A DNA stretch of 37,907 bases from Methanothermococcus okinawensis (GTDB taxonomy: Archaea > AGJL01 > Methanococci > Methanococcales > Methanococcaceae). The number at the start of each line of letters is the position of its first letter. The stretch's first letter is position 1. The position numbers were made by a program, and so were the translations under genes. Of the stretch, positions 1 to 7,074 are shown piece after piece. The stretch spans positions 1 to 37,907 of the forward strand of contig DQUI01000088.1 of NCBI GenBank assembly GCA_015662355.1, given 5' to 3'. A model generated the notes under the pieces. The model was not told the DNA's origin and made no database searches. It worked only from the letters and a program-made list of their open reading frames with translations.

Positions 1-355
1 AGACATAATACATTATCTTTACCTCAGCCTCTGGGGAGAAGTAGATATATCTACCGTCAGTTTTTACAATATCTCCCTCCTCTACCCCCTCCACCTGGAC
101 GTTAGTTTTAGAAAACCTCTCTATTACCACAGGGGTGCCTTTAGCGGTAGCCTTCCCCCTGTAAGTAGTAGCCTCTAGAGTTATAGGATTACTGTATCCT
201 CCCCTCTCCAACTTACTAACAAAATCCCTAAAGTTTCTCTCATCTGCCAGTACTACTTTAAACTCCTCATCCTCTAAGTTATTATTCTCTGATCTCTGAA
301 AACAGCCACTTAGAAACACTAGGAGTAATAATATAAGAAGTAATATTTTCCTCAT
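1..355 (-). CDS. Secreted beta-propeller lipoprotein, N-terminal part (cut by window edge)
   Basis: The gene runs leftward and its 3' end lies outside the window; 118 residues are visible. It starts at an ATG preceded by GGGGG. The N-terminus is a lipoprotein signal peptide: charged MRK, a Leu/Ile-rich core, then LSGC with the lipidated cysteine at residue 18. After a polar linker come residues reading VEGVEEGDIVKTDGRYIYF, which I recognise as the entry motif of the archaeal/bacterial 'beta propeller domain' family (PF09826-like). These are predicted surface-anchored proteins of unknown substrate. It diverges from dacZ, with about 95 AT-rich bases between them. The signal peptide is directly visible; the family call is from memory of the motif and is fairly sure; the function is unknown. 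Confidence 0.75.
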   Translation of the reverse strand, partial: MRKILLLILLLLVFLSGCFQRSENNNLEDEEFKVVLADERNFRDFVSKLERGGYSNPITLEATTYRGKATAKGTPVVIERFSKTNVQVEGVEEGDIVKTDGRYIYFSPEAEVKIMYYV

Positions 356-450
356 ACTCTTCCCCCATAGATGTTATACCCATATAACTAATAAGAATAT
401 TATTATAATAGGGATTCTGCTGTTTTTTCCCCTATAACGTTGGTGATGTT
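356..450. promoter_or_regulatory. Divergent promoter region, lipoprotein gene / dacZ
   Basis: AT-rich spacer between two divergent genes. On the plus strand TATTATTATAATAGGG (about 395-412) is a plausible TATA region for dacZ, and GGTGATG directly before the dacZ ATG is its ribosome binding site. On the minus strand GTTATATGGG is a weaker TATA candidate for the lipoprotein gene. No operator-like inverted repeat is evident. Confidence 0.4.
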
Positions 451-1341
451 ATGGATAAAGTTGAATCTATTGTAAAACATGGTTACTCCCTAGCACAGGA
501 GGTAGGGGACGTCCTCCTAATACTTACTGAGACAGGTAGGACCTATAAAATACTTAAAAAATATCTAGGGGACAACAAAGACTTGAAGATAGTAGTTGCC
601 ACACCTAACGAGAACACCTACTCCATGTTAAAAGAGGAGAAGAACATTATACCTCTACACCTTAAGTACAGGAACAGATACAAATCTGCCATGATAAAAC
701 AGGCTATGATAAAACTCCTTCAAAACAACCTTGTAAAAGAGAGAGATACTGTAGTAGCTATCCTGGGAACTCCTAGGAGTGGTAGTGTAGATACTATATC
801 CTTAGTAGAGGTGGCCTCCAATGATTTCCTCCTGAGATTCTGTAAGTTTATCAACTCTCTCCAGGGGATTAAGAGGTTAGTAGTTAACGAGGTGTTAGAT
901 ATAGCCATGGAGTTGTCCATTGAGGGGAGGGAGGGAAAACCTGTTGGAACTATATTTGTAGTAGGGGACAGTAAGAAGGTTCTTAAAATGTCCAGTCAAC
1001 TTATACTCAACCCCTTTAAGGGGCATGATGCCTTAGTATTCGATAAGAAGGTAAGGGGCACTATAAAGGAGCTTGCAGGTATAGATGGTGCCTTTATAAT
1101 AGGGGATAAAGGGGAGGTTATATCTGCAGGTAGATATCTGGAGCCTTTAAGTTGTACCTTAAATCTACCTCTAGGTCTTGGAGCCAGGCACTACGCTGCT
1201 GCAGCTATCTCAAAACATACAGGTGCTGTGGCTATCACAGTCTCTGAGAGTGGGGTAGTAAGAATATTCAAGGGTGGAGAGATAGTTGTGGAGATCGACC
1301 CTAACAGATTAGATAGGGAATGTTTTATTCCATGTATTTGA
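451..1341 (+). CDS. dacZ: Diadenylate cyclase DacZ (c-di-AMP synthase)
   Basis: 296 residues. It condenses two ATP into the second messenger cyclic di-AMP. The C-terminal half (about residues 150-285) is a DAC domain: it has the DGA signature (IDGAFIIGDKG, about 210-220) and the RHR-type motif in the variant form LGARHYAAAAISKHTGA (about 240-256), followed by AITVSESG. The N-terminal ~140 residues form the extra alpha/beta domain found in archaeal DacZ proteins rather than a bacterial DisA or CdaA architecture, and no membrane segment is present, so it should be soluble. The start is supported by GGTGATG six bases upstream. It has no obvious operon partner: a tRNA on the other strand follows. 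Archaeal enzymes of this family have been linked to osmotic stress. The family call is confident; the physiological role here is inference. Confidence 0.9.
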   Translation: MDKVESIVKHGYSLAQEVGDVLLILTETGRTYKILKKYLGDNKDLKIVVATPNENTYSMLKEEKNIIPLHLKYRNRYKSAMIKQAMIKLLQNNLVKERDTVVAILGTPRSGSVDTISLVEVASNDFLLRFCKFINSLQGIKRLVVNEVLDIAMELSIEGREGKPVGTIFVVGDSKKVLKMSSQLILNPFKGHDALVFDKKVRGTIKELAGIDGAFIIGDKGEVISAGRYLEPLSCTLNLPLGLGARHYAAAAISKHTGAVAITVSESGVVRIFKGGEIVVEIDPNRLDRECFIPCI

Positions 1342-1370
1342 ATAAATGGATATATTTTGTTATTAAAAAA

Positions 1371-1486
1371 TGGTGGGGATACTGGGATTTGAACCCAGGT
1401 CCGAGGATTTCTCCTGCACGGGGTTGGTCCAAGCCCATATAGGCACTTGGAGTCCCCGATGATAGGCCAGGCTACACCATATCCCC
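1371..1486 (-). tRNA. trnW: tRNA-Trp (CCA anticodon), intron-containing, 3' CCA encoded
   Basis: On the minus strand a 7-bp acceptor stem GGGGATA/TATCCCC, a T arm CTGGG-TTCAAAT-CCCAG, discriminator A and an encoded CCA tail can be read. The D arm GGTG...CATC is also present. The anticodon stem GGGGA/TCCTC has one G-U pair. The loop reads CTCCAAA once a 38-base intron after position 37 is removed, giving anticodon CCA for tryptophan. Exon 1 is 40 bases (1486-1447) and exon 2 is 1408-1371. Introns at this site in tRNA-Trp are common in Euryarchaeota. On the minus strand a TATA element (AAATATATATACT, about 1516-1528) lies 30-40 bases upstream. Confidence 0.95.
1409..1446 (-). other. tRNA-Trp intron with canonical bulge-helix-bulge
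   Basis: The pre-tRNA folds into a strict bulge-helix-bulge. Helix CTCC (exon) pairs with GGAG (intron 3' end) for 4 bp. One 3-base bulge is AAG, the other AAA, and they are flanked by the anticodon stem GGGGA/TCCTC and by TGC/GCA. Cutting after the second base of each bulge gives exactly a 38-base intron. The intron interior can form a GGGC/CCCC hairpin but has no C or D box, unlike the long guide-RNA introns of haloarchaeal tRNA-Trp. Confidence 0.85.
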
Positions 1487-1537
1487 ACAGGCATCTCTAA
1501 AATGAGTACAGGTAGTATATATATTTTTCGGGATATT

Positions 1538-2191
1538 ATGAAGATAGACAACCTCCATGTGATAAAGATAGGGGGAAGTTTAACCTACTCTGTTAAACCT
1601 CTTTTAAATACCTTGAAGTCCTTCAGTAGTAGGGAAAACAGGATACTTGTTATACCTGGGGGAGGGATGTTCGCAGAGGTAGTAAGGGATTTAGACAGAA
1701 AGATAAAATTAAGTAATAGGGCATCCCACAGGATGGCCCTCATGGCCATGGACATGACAGGTATCTATTTCTCTGACCTCTCCCACATTAAAACAGTGGA
1801 TAACCTCTACGATGCCAAGGTTACACTCCTCGAGAGTAATATAGCTATACTCCTACCCTCTAAGGTTGTACTCTCTACAGATGAACTCCCCCACTCCTGG
1901 GAGGTCACCTCAGATTCTATAGCCCTCTATATAGCCAAACTTCTTAAGTTAAAGAGGGTGATAATAGCCACAGATGTAGATGGTATATACGATAGATACC
2001 CTGGGGGAAAACTGTTAAATACTATAAGGGCAAAATCCCTTAGAGGCTTTACCTCCGTAGATAGCTATCTATCAAAACTTTTAATGAAGTATAAGATGGA
2101 GTGTATAGTGGTCAATGGAAGATACCCAGATAGGGTTGTAAACGCCCTCAGGGGAAAAGAGGACATATATACTAAAATTACAGTATATTGA
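1538..2191 (+). CDS. mfnE: [5-(aminomethyl)furan-3-yl]methyl phosphate kinase, methanofuran biosynthesis
   Basis: Amino acid kinase fold, 217 residues from this start. MfnE phosphorylates the aminomethyl-furan phosphate to the diphosphate used to build methanofuran, the C1 carrier that accepts CO2 in methanogenesis. Visible motifs are HVIKIGGSL at the N-terminus (phosphate loop), IPGGGMFAE (about residue 43), PHSWEVTSDSIALYIAKLL (about 128-146), a segment typical of this family and its methylotroph homologues, and ATDVDGIYD near the nucleotide site. An upstream in-frame ATG at 1502 would add 12 residues. I prefer the ATG before KIDNLHVIKIGG because family members begin just before the KIGGSL strand and the upstream stretch overlaps the tRNA promoter. 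The zinc protein and EF-1 beta genes downstream share its strand. In Methanocaldococcus the kinase gene also precedes EF-1 beta and the ribosomal cluster. Confidence 0.82.
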   Translation: MKIDNLHVIKIGGSLTYSVKPLLNTLKSFSSRENRILVIPGGGMFAEVVRDLDRKIKLSNRASHRMALMAMDMTGIYFSDLSHIKTVDNLYDAKVTLLESNIAILLPSKVVLSTDELPHSWEVTSDSIALYIAKLLKLKRVIIATDVDGIYDRYPGGKLLNTIRAKSLRGFTSVDSYLSKLLMKYKMECIVVNGRYPDRVVNALRGKEDIYTKITVY

Positions 2192-2218
2192 TAGATTTAA
2201 AAATATAGAGGTGATAGG

Positions 2219-2383
2219 ATGAAGTACGTGTGCAGTTCCTGTAACGCAGAGATAGCACCTAGGGAACATGCTACAAGGTTCCCATGTCCAAACTGTGGAA
2301 AGGTTGAAATAGTAAGATGTGAAAGATGTAGAAAGTTAAGTAACCCCTACAAGTGCCCTTCCTGTGGATTTGAAGGTCCATAA
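2219..2383 (+). CDS. Small zinc-ribbon protein with four CxxC motifs
   Basis: 54 residues. Four CxxC pairs at C5/C8, C23/C26, C34/C37 and C46/C49 predict two zinc sites; the C-terminus is GFEGP. This matches the short archaeal zinc-ribbon family found beside EF-1 beta (HVO_2753-like, DUF1610-type), thought to bind RNA or act in translation, but no biochemical role is established. The start is set by GAGGTGATAGG just upstream. The stop lies 21 bases before the EF-1 beta start, and the two genes are very likely co-transcribed. Confidence 0.85.
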   Translation: MKYVCSSCNAEIAPREHATRFPCPNCGKVEIVRCERCRKLSNPYKCPSCGFEGP

Positions 2384-2404
2384 AAAAGTAATAAGGTGTA
2401 AAGT

Positions 2405-2674
2405 ATGGGAACTGTTATTGCAAAGATAAAGGTTATGCCAGTGAGCCCTGAGGTAGACAGGGAGAGTTTAAAGGAGAGGATAAAGAGAGCTGTAGAGAAC
2501 ATGGGTATAAAGTGTATAAACATTTTAGAGGAGCCTTTAGCCTTTGGACTTTATGCTATCTACGTCCTGGTGGAGATGGAAGAGAAGGAGGGAGGAACAG
2601 AGCCCCTTGAAAAGGAGTTAAGTAGTTTAGAGGACGTGGAAAGTGTAGAAGTAGTAGAGGTATCCCTAGCCTAA
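2405..2674 (+). CDS. ef1b: Translation elongation factor 1-beta (aEF-1B)
   Basis: 89 residues, the normal length for archaeal EF-1 beta, a single alpha/beta sandwich domain. It promotes exchange of GDP for GTP on EF-1 alpha. Characteristic segments are the N-terminal strand GTVIAKIKVMPVSPEVD, the central ILEEPLAFGLYAIYVLVEM, and the acidic C-terminal strand ending VESVEVVEVSLA. The start follows AAGGTG with a short spacer. It forms a probable operon with the zinc-ribbon gene before it and lies just ahead of the ribosomal cluster, in keeping with its role in translation. Confidence 0.95.
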   Translation: MGTVIAKIKVMPVSPEVDRESLKERIKRAVENMGIKCINILEEPLAFGLYAIYVLVEMEEKEGGTEPLEKELSSLEDVESVEVVEVSLA

Positions 2675-2707
2675 CTATTTTTATAAACTATTCTTTAGGT
2701 TATATCC
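2675..2707 (+). promoter_or_regulatory. Probable promoter ahead of the ribosomal-protein operon
   Basis: TTTTTATAAAC (about 2678-2687) is a good archaeal TATA box 21 bases before the next ATG. It could drive the small unknown gene and rpl22 onward, since no other strong TATA is seen before rpl22. Confidence 0.5.
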
Positions 2708-2932
2708 ATGGTAAAGTATATAAAGAAGTTGAAGGAAATTAGGGAGTTCGTAGATTTTATAGAAAAAAAGGGATATACTATCAGAGTACGACATAACGAC
2801 GATCTTATTTTAGAACTAGGAAGTAAAAAACCTAACTTCCTTCTGAAAAACGTGTTAGGTAACGTTAGGATCTGTTATCTCAACGCTTTAAAACTCATGT
2901 TGAAGTTGGGGATATCTCTTATAAAGAGTTAA
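2708..2932 (+). CDS. Hypothetical protein, 74 residues
   Basis: I do not recognise this protein. It is small and basic: a Lys-rich N-terminal helix (VKYIKKLKEIREFVDFIEKKG), a short strand-like stretch (YTIRVRHNDDLILELG), then a basic, hydrophobic C-terminal helix. There are no cysteines and no clear membrane span. It sits between a TATA box and rpl22, with its stop 11 bases before the rpl22 start and inside the rpl22 ribosome binding region, so it is probably the first gene of that transcript. The ATG lacks a strong Shine-Dalgarno and may be translated from a short leader. Codon use resembles its neighbours. It could be a lineage-restricted translation-related protein, but that is a guess from position only. 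Confidence 0.6.
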   Translation: MVKYIKKLKEIREFVDFIEKKGYTIRVRHNDDLILELGSKKPNFLLKNVLGNVRICYLNALKLMLKLGISLIKS

Positions 2933-2943
2933 GGTGAGGTTTT

Positions 2944-3405
2944 ATGGGGAAGATGAAGTACAAGATCGAAACAGATCCAGAGAGAACTGCAAGGGCCATA
3001 GGTAGGTCTCTCAGGATATCTAGAAAACATGCTGTTGAAATATGTAGGGAGATAAATGGTATGAAACTTGAGGATGCCATGAGATATTTGAAGAGGGTTA
3101 TAGAGTTGAAACAACCTGTACCATTTAAGAGACATGGGAAGGACGTACCTCACAAGAAGGGTAAGTACGGCTGGACTGCAGCAAGGTATCCACAGAAGGC
3201 TGCAAGGGAGATACTAAAGGTCCTAGAGAATGCAAAGAATAACGCAGAGTACAAGGGGCTAAATGTAAACAAACTTAGGATAAAACATATCTCTGCCAAT
3301 AAAGGGTTTACTATAAAGAGGTATATGCCAAGGGCCTTTGGTAGATCTACACCTAAGTTCCAGGAGACTGTCCATATCCAGGTGATACTGGAGGAGTATC
3401 AATAA
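2944..3405 (+). CDS. rpl22: 50S ribosomal protein L22 (uL22)
   Basis: 153 residues, the archaeal/eukaryal (L17e-like) length. uL22 binds 23S rRNA and lines the peptide exit tunnel. Diagnostic segments are the RAIGRSLRISRKHAVEICREINGM helix region, the loop PFKRHGKDVPHKKG, and the beta-hairpin region around RYMPRAFGRSTP (about 128-139), which extends into the tunnel. The start MGKMKYKIE follows AGGTGA by six bases. It is the first recognisable ribosomal gene here; L3, L4, L23, L2 and S19, which precede L22 in many genomes, are not present. Confidence 0.96.
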   Translation: MGKMKYKIETDPERTARAIGRSLRISRKHAVEICREINGMKLEDAMRYLKRVIELKQPVPFKRHGKDVPHKKGKYGWTAARYPQKAAREILKVLENAKNNAEYKGLNVNKLRIKHISANKGFTIKRYMPRAFGRSTPKFQETVHIQVILEEYQ

Positions 3406-3423
3406 ATCAAAAAGGTGAAGGGC

Positions 3424-4059
3424 ATGATCGAGAGGGTATTTATAAAGGAACATGTTAACGAGGCGCTTATAGACGAGTATTTAAAGAGTAAGTTGACAAG
3501 GGCAGGATACAGCCATATGGAGATGAAAAAAACACCTATTGGAACAAGGATTATTGTATACGCTGAAAAACCAGGTCTTGTTATTGGTAGAAGAGGTAGA
3601 CTTGTAAAGGAGTTAACAGAAACTATTGCAAAGGAGTTCGGTGTGGAGAATCCCCAGATAGAGGTAAAGCAGATTGAAAACCCTGACTTAGATCCTGCAA
3701 TTGTCGCCCAAAAGATAGCCTCTGCCCTTGAAAGGGGTATGCACTTTAGGAGAGTAGCCCATGCAGCAGTTAGGAGAGTAATGGGAGCAGGGGCTAAAGG
3801 AGTAGTTGTAATTATCTCAGGTAAATTAACTGGGGAGAGAGCTAGAACTGAGAAGTTCATGGAGGGTTATATGAAGCACTGTGGAGAACCCTCTGAGGAG
3901 CTCGTTAGAAAGGCCCACAGGACTGCAAAGTTAAAGTTAGGGGTAATTGGAGTAACTGTAAAACTTGTACCTCCAGATGTAATATTACCAGATGAAGTTG
4001 TTGTGAAGGAGGAGGAAGGGGAAAAGAGAGAGGAGATAGGTGAAGTTGAAGAACAGTAA
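3424..4059 (+). CDS. rps3: 30S ribosomal protein S3 (uS3)
   Basis: 211 residues. uS3 sits at the mRNA entry channel of the small subunit. A type II KH domain is visible, with the motif [14 protein letters not shown] (about residues 51-64) and basic residues before it, followed by the C-terminal domain with [23 protein letters not shown] (about 122-144). The C-terminus is an acidic tail rich in Glu, common in archaeal S3. An in-frame GTG nine bases upstream belongs to the AGGTGA ribosome binding site, so I place the start at the ATG of MIERVF. It lies 18 bases after rpl22. Confidence 0.96.
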   Translation: MIERVFIKEHVNEALIDEYLKSKLTRAGYSHMEMKKTPIGTRIIVYAEKPGLVIGRRGRLVKELTETIAKEFGVENPQIEVKQIENPDLDPAIVAQKIASALERGMHFRRVAHAAVRRVMGAGAKGVVVIISGKLTGERARTEKFMEGYMKHCGEPSEELVRKAHRTAKLKLGVIGVTVKLVPPDVILPDEVVVKEEEGEKREEIGEVEEQ

Positions 4060-4071
4060 AGAGGTGAGATA

Positions 4072-4284
4072 ATGGCAATACTGAGACCCCAGGAGATTAG
4101 GGAGATGAGTATCCCTGAGATGAAGGAGAAGTTGATAGAGTTAAAGAGGGAACTTCTTAAGGAGTACACCCACAAGGCTACCAGTGGTGCCCCTTCAAAT
4201 CCCGGTAGAATGAGGGAGATAAGGAGAACAATAGCAAGAATATACACCATTATGAATGAGAAGAGAAGGGAGCAGAAACAATAA
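4072..4284 (+). CDS. rpl29: 50S ribosomal protein L29 (uL29)
   Basis: 70 residues, predicted as two long helices joined by a turn, as in all L29 proteins. uL29 binds near the peptide tunnel exit and helps dock signal recognition particle and chaperones. The signature [43 protein letters not shown] contains the conserved ELRxELL-like and RxIRRxIAR elements. GAGGTGAGATA precedes the ATG. It is followed by a 60-base gap containing no terminator-like structure. Confidence 0.95.
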   Translation: MAILRPQEIREMSIPEMKEKLIELKRELLKEYTHKATSGAPSNPGRMREIRRTIARIYTIMNEKRREQKQ

Positions 4285-4344
4285 AAGTTATATATCAAAT
4301 GTTAACTATAGAGTAAAAAACATTAATGAACTAGAGGTGCAGTG

Positions 4345-4653
4345 ATGCCCGAGATCTGTCCAAGGTGTGGGCTACCTAAGGAACTGTGTGTATGTGAGGA
4401 AATTGCTAAGGAAGAACAGAAAATAAAGATCTACGTTACAAAGAGAAGATTTGGAAAGTTGATGACTATCATAGAGGGAATAGATGCAGAACTCATAGAT
4501 ATAAAGGATCTTGCAAAGAAGTTAAAGGACTTCTGTGCATGTGGAGGGACTGTAAAGAAAGACTCTATAGAACTCCAGGGAGATCAGAGAAAGAGGGTAG
4601 AGGAGGCACTTGTCAAGATGGGCTTCTCCAGGGATACAATTGAGATCAGATGA
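4345..4653 (+). CDS. Translation initiation factor aIF1 (SUI1 family)
   Basis: 102 residues. The SUI1/eIF1 domain (about residues 25-102) helps scan for and select start codons on the small subunit. Recognisable parts are [47 protein letters not shown] (the GT[VI]K...I.LQGD core) and a C-terminal [10 protein letters not shown]. Archaeal members add an N-terminal cysteine knuckle, here [13 protein letters not shown]. An upstream GTG in frame is part of the region next to GAGGTG; spacing favours the ATG. The stop codon lies 7 bases before the next ATG. Confidence 0.93.
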   Translation: MPEICPRCGLPKELCVCEEIAKEEQKIKIYVTKRRFGKLMTIIEGIDAELIDIKDLAKKLKDFCACGGTVKKDSIELQGDQRKRVEEALVKMGFSRDTIEIR

Positions 4654-4660
4654 TGCCCCT

Positions 4661-4948
4661 ATGATAACACCTCAAAATATACTTAGACATGAATTAATAG
4701 GATTAGATGTGGAGATCCTGGAGGCATCCAATCCCTCCTTAGTAGGTATTAAGGGAAGAGTTGTTGACGAGACAAGAAATACCCTTGTTATAGAGAAATA
4801 CGACGGTAGGGAAGTAGTTGTACCTAAGGATGTTGCAGTGTTTAAATTTAAATTAGGAGACAAGTACGTTAAAGTTATAGGTAGTCTCCTAATAGGACGA
4901 CCAGAGGATAGGTTAAAGAAGAAGATTAAAAATATCTACCCCTACTGA
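4661..4948 (+). CDS. rnp1: Ribonuclease P protein component 1 (Rpp29/Pop4)
   Basis: 95 residues. Rnp1 binds the RNase P RNA and supports 5' maturation of tRNAs. The Sm-like beta barrel characteristic of p29 is seen in GLDVEILEASNPSLVGIKGRVVDETRNTLVIE, then VVPKDVAVFKFKL and GSLLIGRPEDRLKKK. The open frame extends upstream into the previous gene, but homologues start at MITPQNILRHELIG. There is no strong Shine-Dalgarno, so translation may be coupled to aIF1, which ends 7 bases earlier. Placement of an RNase P protein inside the ribosomal cluster is a conserved archaeal feature. Confidence 0.94.
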   Translation: MITPQNILRHELIGLDVEILEASNPSLVGIKGRVVDETRNTLVIEKYDGREVVVPKDVAVFKFKLGDKYVKVIGSLLIGRPEDRLKKKIKNIYPY

Positions 4949-5178
4949 TTTATTAACACTACTTTTTTAGAGAAAGATTTAAATAGGGTCGGAGATAGAG
5001 AAGTGTGCATTCTCCCTCTATGAAGTCCAGGGAGTCTGCAAATTGGGATGCAGGTAACCACGAAACTTTTATATACCTTTTATTACTATTCTCCTAAGGT
5101 TATTTTTAAGATCTATCTCTTTTCTCCATCCTATTTCTCTTATTCAATCTAAAAACTATCAATGATGGAGGTAGTACT
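4949..5178 (+). promoter_or_regulatory. Intergenic region with two TATA boxes and the rps17 leader
   Basis: At 230 bases, this is by far the longest gap inside the ribosomal cluster. TTTAAATA (4978-4985) and CTTTTATATACC (about 5065-5076) are TATA candidates. The first would start a transcript near 5003-5008, at the base of a folded segment listed separately; the second would start one near 5095 and leave a leader of about 80 bases before rps17. The 3' part is pyrimidine-rich and ends in GGAGGT five bases before the rps17 ATG. So the cluster probably has an internal promoter here. Confidence 0.55.
5003..5060 (+). ncRNA. Candidate structured RNA or leader switch before rps17
   Basis: This stretch is more G+C-rich than the surrounding spacer, which in AT-rich thermophiles often marks structured RNA. 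It can fold as TGCA(5006-5009)-TT-CTCCC(5012-5016)...GGGAG(5030-5034)-TC-TGCA(5037-5040). The same TGCA at 5037-5040 can instead pair within CTGCA(5036-5040)/TGCAG(5049-5053). The two folds exclude each other. GAGAA(4998-5002)/TTCTC(5010-5014) is a third option. A TATA box sits about 25 bases before the first helix, and a T-rich stretch follows at about 5064. I found no C/D boxes, and no clear H/ACA architecture. It could be an independent small RNA or a regulatory leader of rps17. The identity is unknown. Confidence 0.4.
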
Positions 5179-5508
5179 ATGAAAAACATAGGCATAGATG
5201 TTAAATACCCAGAGAGTAGTTGTGACGATCCCCACTGTCCATTCCACGGGAAGATATCTGTAAGGGGGCAGATATTTGAAGGTGTTGTAGTAAGTGATAA
5301 GGCCCATGGAACAGTGGTAGTTGAAAGGGAGATAACTAAGTACATCCCTAAGTATGAGAGGTACGAGAAGAGAAGGAGGAAAATAATTGCTCACAACCCC
5401 CCATGTATCAACGCAAAAGTTGGAGACAAAGTAAAAATCGCAGAGTGTAGGCCTATTAGTAAAACTAAGGCCTTTGTAGTTATCGAAAAGATAGAAGAAG
5501 AGCAGTAA
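5179..5508 (+). CDS. rps17: 30S ribosomal protein S17 (uS17)
   Basis: 109 residues. uS17 is an early-assembling OB-fold protein that binds 16S rRNA. The archaeal form carries the N-terminal extension with [11 protein letters not shown] and then the OB strands [24 protein letters not shown], the loop [22 protein letters not shown], and [23 protein letters not shown]. All are typical. GGAGGT lies five bases before the ATG. The gene follows an unusual 230-base gap with its own promoter signals, so its expression, and perhaps that of all genes downstream, may be separately controlled. Confidence 0.96.
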   Translation: MKNIGIDVKYPESSCDDPHCPFHGKISVRGQIFEGVVVSDKAHGTVVVEREITKYIPKYERYEKRRRKIIAHNPPCINAKVGDKVKIAECRPISKTKAFVVIEKIEEEQ

Positions 5509-5517
5509 GGTGATACT

Positions 5518-5916
5518 ATGAGAGGTATAGGTTCAAAGATAACTAGAGCTCTACCTACTGGAGCAAGACTTGTATGTGCAGATAACACTGGGGCAAAGGA
5601 GTTAGAGATCATTGCAGTGAAGAACTATAAAGGTGTTGCAAGGAGGCTCCCCTCTGCAGGGGTAGGAAGTATGGTTGTCGTCTCAGTTAAAAAGGGAACT
5701 CCTGAGATGAGAAAACAGGTACTACCTGCTATAATAATTAGACAGAAGAAGGAGTACAGGAGGCCAGACGGTACTAGGGTTAAATTTGACGACAACGCCG
5801 CTGTAATCGTTACCCCAGATGGAAATCCAAAGGGTTCAGAGATAAAAGGACCTGTTGCAAAGGAGGCTGCCGAGAGGTGGCCAGGTATAGCAAGACTAGC
5901 TAGGATAATAGTATAA
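5518..5916 (+). CDS. rpl14: 50S ribosomal protein L14 (uL14)
   Basis: 132 residues. uL14 sits on the subunit interface of the 50S particle and contacts the small subunit. Conserved parts are [24 protein letters not shown] near the N-terminus, [20 protein letters not shown], and the C-terminal [39 protein letters not shown]. The stretch [12 protein letters not shown] is diagnostic. AAGGTGATACT precedes the ATG. It starts 9 bases after rps17. Confidence 0.96.
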   Translation: MRGIGSKITRALPTGARLVCADNTGAKELEIIAVKNYKGVARRLPSAGVGSMVVVSVKKGTPEMRKQVLPAIIIRQKKEYRRPDGTRVKFDDNAAVIVTPDGNPKGSEIKGPVAKEAAERWPGIARLARIIV

Positions 5917-5928
5917 AGGTGAAGGGAG

Positions 5929-6309
5929 ATGGTAGCCCTAACAAAATCTAAACAACCTAGAAAGCAGAGGAAGGCGTTATTCAATGCACCTCTCCACAGA
6001 AGGCGCCAGATAATGTCTGCAATGCTCTCAAAGGAACTGAAGGAAAAGTACGGGAGAAATGCCCTCCCTGTAAGGAAGGGGGATGTTGTAAGGATAATGA
6101 GAGGAGATTTTAAAGATATTGAAGGGAAGGTGCTAAAGGTAGACTACAAGTCCTACAGGATACATGTAGAGGGAGCTTCTATCAAGAAGCAGAACGGTAA
6201 GGAGGTACCTTATCCTATACACCCCTCTAACGTTATGATCCTAAAGCTAGAGGAGTCAGATGAGAGGAGATTCAAATTCCTAGAGAAAAATAAGGATAAC
6301 GAGGTGTAA
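5929..6309 (+). CDS. rpl24: 50S ribosomal protein L24 (uL24)
   Basis: 126 residues, the archaeal/eukaryal L26e-type length. uL24 initiates 50S assembly near the tunnel exit. A basic N-terminus ([47 protein letters not shown]) leads into a KOW motif: [32 protein letters not shown] (about 49-80). The charged C-terminal tail is typical. AAGGTGA lies upstream with normal spacing. It is three bases from the S4e start. Confidence 0.96.
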   Translation: MVALTKSKQPRKQRKALFNAPLHRRRQIMSAMLSKELKEKYGRNALPVRKGDVVRIMRGDFKDIEGKVLKVDYKSYRIHVEGASIKKQNGKEVPYPIHPSNVMILKLEESDERRFKFLEKNKDNEV

Positions 6310-6312
6310 ATA

Positions 6313-7062
6313 ATGGTATCTAAAAAGGGGCCTAAGAGACATCTAAAGAGATACGCCGCTCCTGCAAAGTGGAAACTCCCAAGAAAGACTAAGAAGTTTG
6401 TAACTAAACCTGCCCCTGGCCCTCACTCCATAGAGAGCTCCCTACCTCTTCTCCTGGTAGTAAGGGATCTCCTAGGTTATGCAGATAATGGAAGGGAGGC
6501 CAAGAAGATTATTAAAATGGGTAAGATACTTGTAGATGGAGTGGTGAGGAAGGATCCTAAGTTCCCAGTAGGATTGATGGATGTACTCTCCATCCCAGAT
6601 ACTGGAGAAAACTTCCTAGTCCTATTTGACAGGAGAGGTAGGATCACCTTAAAGGAAACAGATAGAAGTGACATAAAGTTGTGTAAGATTAAGAACAAGA
6701 CTGTAATAAAAGGAGGGCATATCCAGTTAAACCTCCACGACGGTAGGAATCAGATTATACAGGTTTCAGATCCAACAAAAGCTGAAGAAGATGTCTATAA
6801 AACTGGAGATACTGTTGTACTCTCTATCCCAGATCAGAAGTTACTAGATCACATCCCCCTGGAGGAGGGTAAGTTAGCCTATATTACAGGGGGAATGCAC
6901 ATCGGTGATACTGCAAGGATAGTAAATATAGAGAAGAGGAAACTTCACCCTGACGTTATAACACTTGAAACAAAGGATGGAGAGGAGTTTAAAACTATTA
7001 AAGACTACGTATTTGTAGTAGGTGACAAGGAGCCTGTTCTATCAGCATTGAAAAACCTGTAA
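6313..7062 (+). CDS. rps4e: 30S ribosomal protein S4e (eS4)
   Basis: 249 residues. eS4 is restricted to archaea and eukaryotes. It shows the N-terminal segment GPKRHLKRYAAPAKWKLPRKTKKFVTKPAPGPHS, an S4-like RNA-binding motif (LLLVVRDLLGYADNGREAKKIIKMGKILVDGVVRKDPKFPVGLMDVL, about 46-92), then the central eS4 domain and a C-terminal KOW segment (GGMHIGDTARIVNIEK). All are complete. The gene begins only 3 bases after rpl24, with GAGGTG in the end of rpl24 acting as ribosome binding site. Confidence 0.96.
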   Translation: MVSKKGPKRHLKRYAAPAKWKLPRKTKKFVTKPAPGPHSIESSLPLLLVVRDLLGYADNGREAKKIIKMGKILVDGVVRKDPKFPVGLMDVLSIPDTGENFLVLFDRRGRITLKETDRSDIKLCKIKNKTVIKGGHIQLNLHDGRNQIIQVSDPTKAEEDVYKTGDTVVLSIPDQKLLDHIPLEEGKLAYITGGMHIGDTARIVNIEKRKLHPDVITLETKDGEEFKTIKDYVFVVGDKEPVLSALKNL

Positions 7063-7074
7063 TAGGTGAAAGGG

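Noticed and set aside
5003-5060. Reading the rps17 leader RNA as a C/D or H/ACA guide
   Set aside because: No RTGATGA/CTGA box set is present, and no properly spaced ACA with a pocketed hairpin could be built.
5020-5097. 25-codon ORF (starts MKSRESANWDAG) in the gap before rps17
   Set aside because: No ribosome binding site precedes the ATG, and it spans the hairpins and a TATA box. Structured RNA explains the region better; a leader peptide is not fully excluded.
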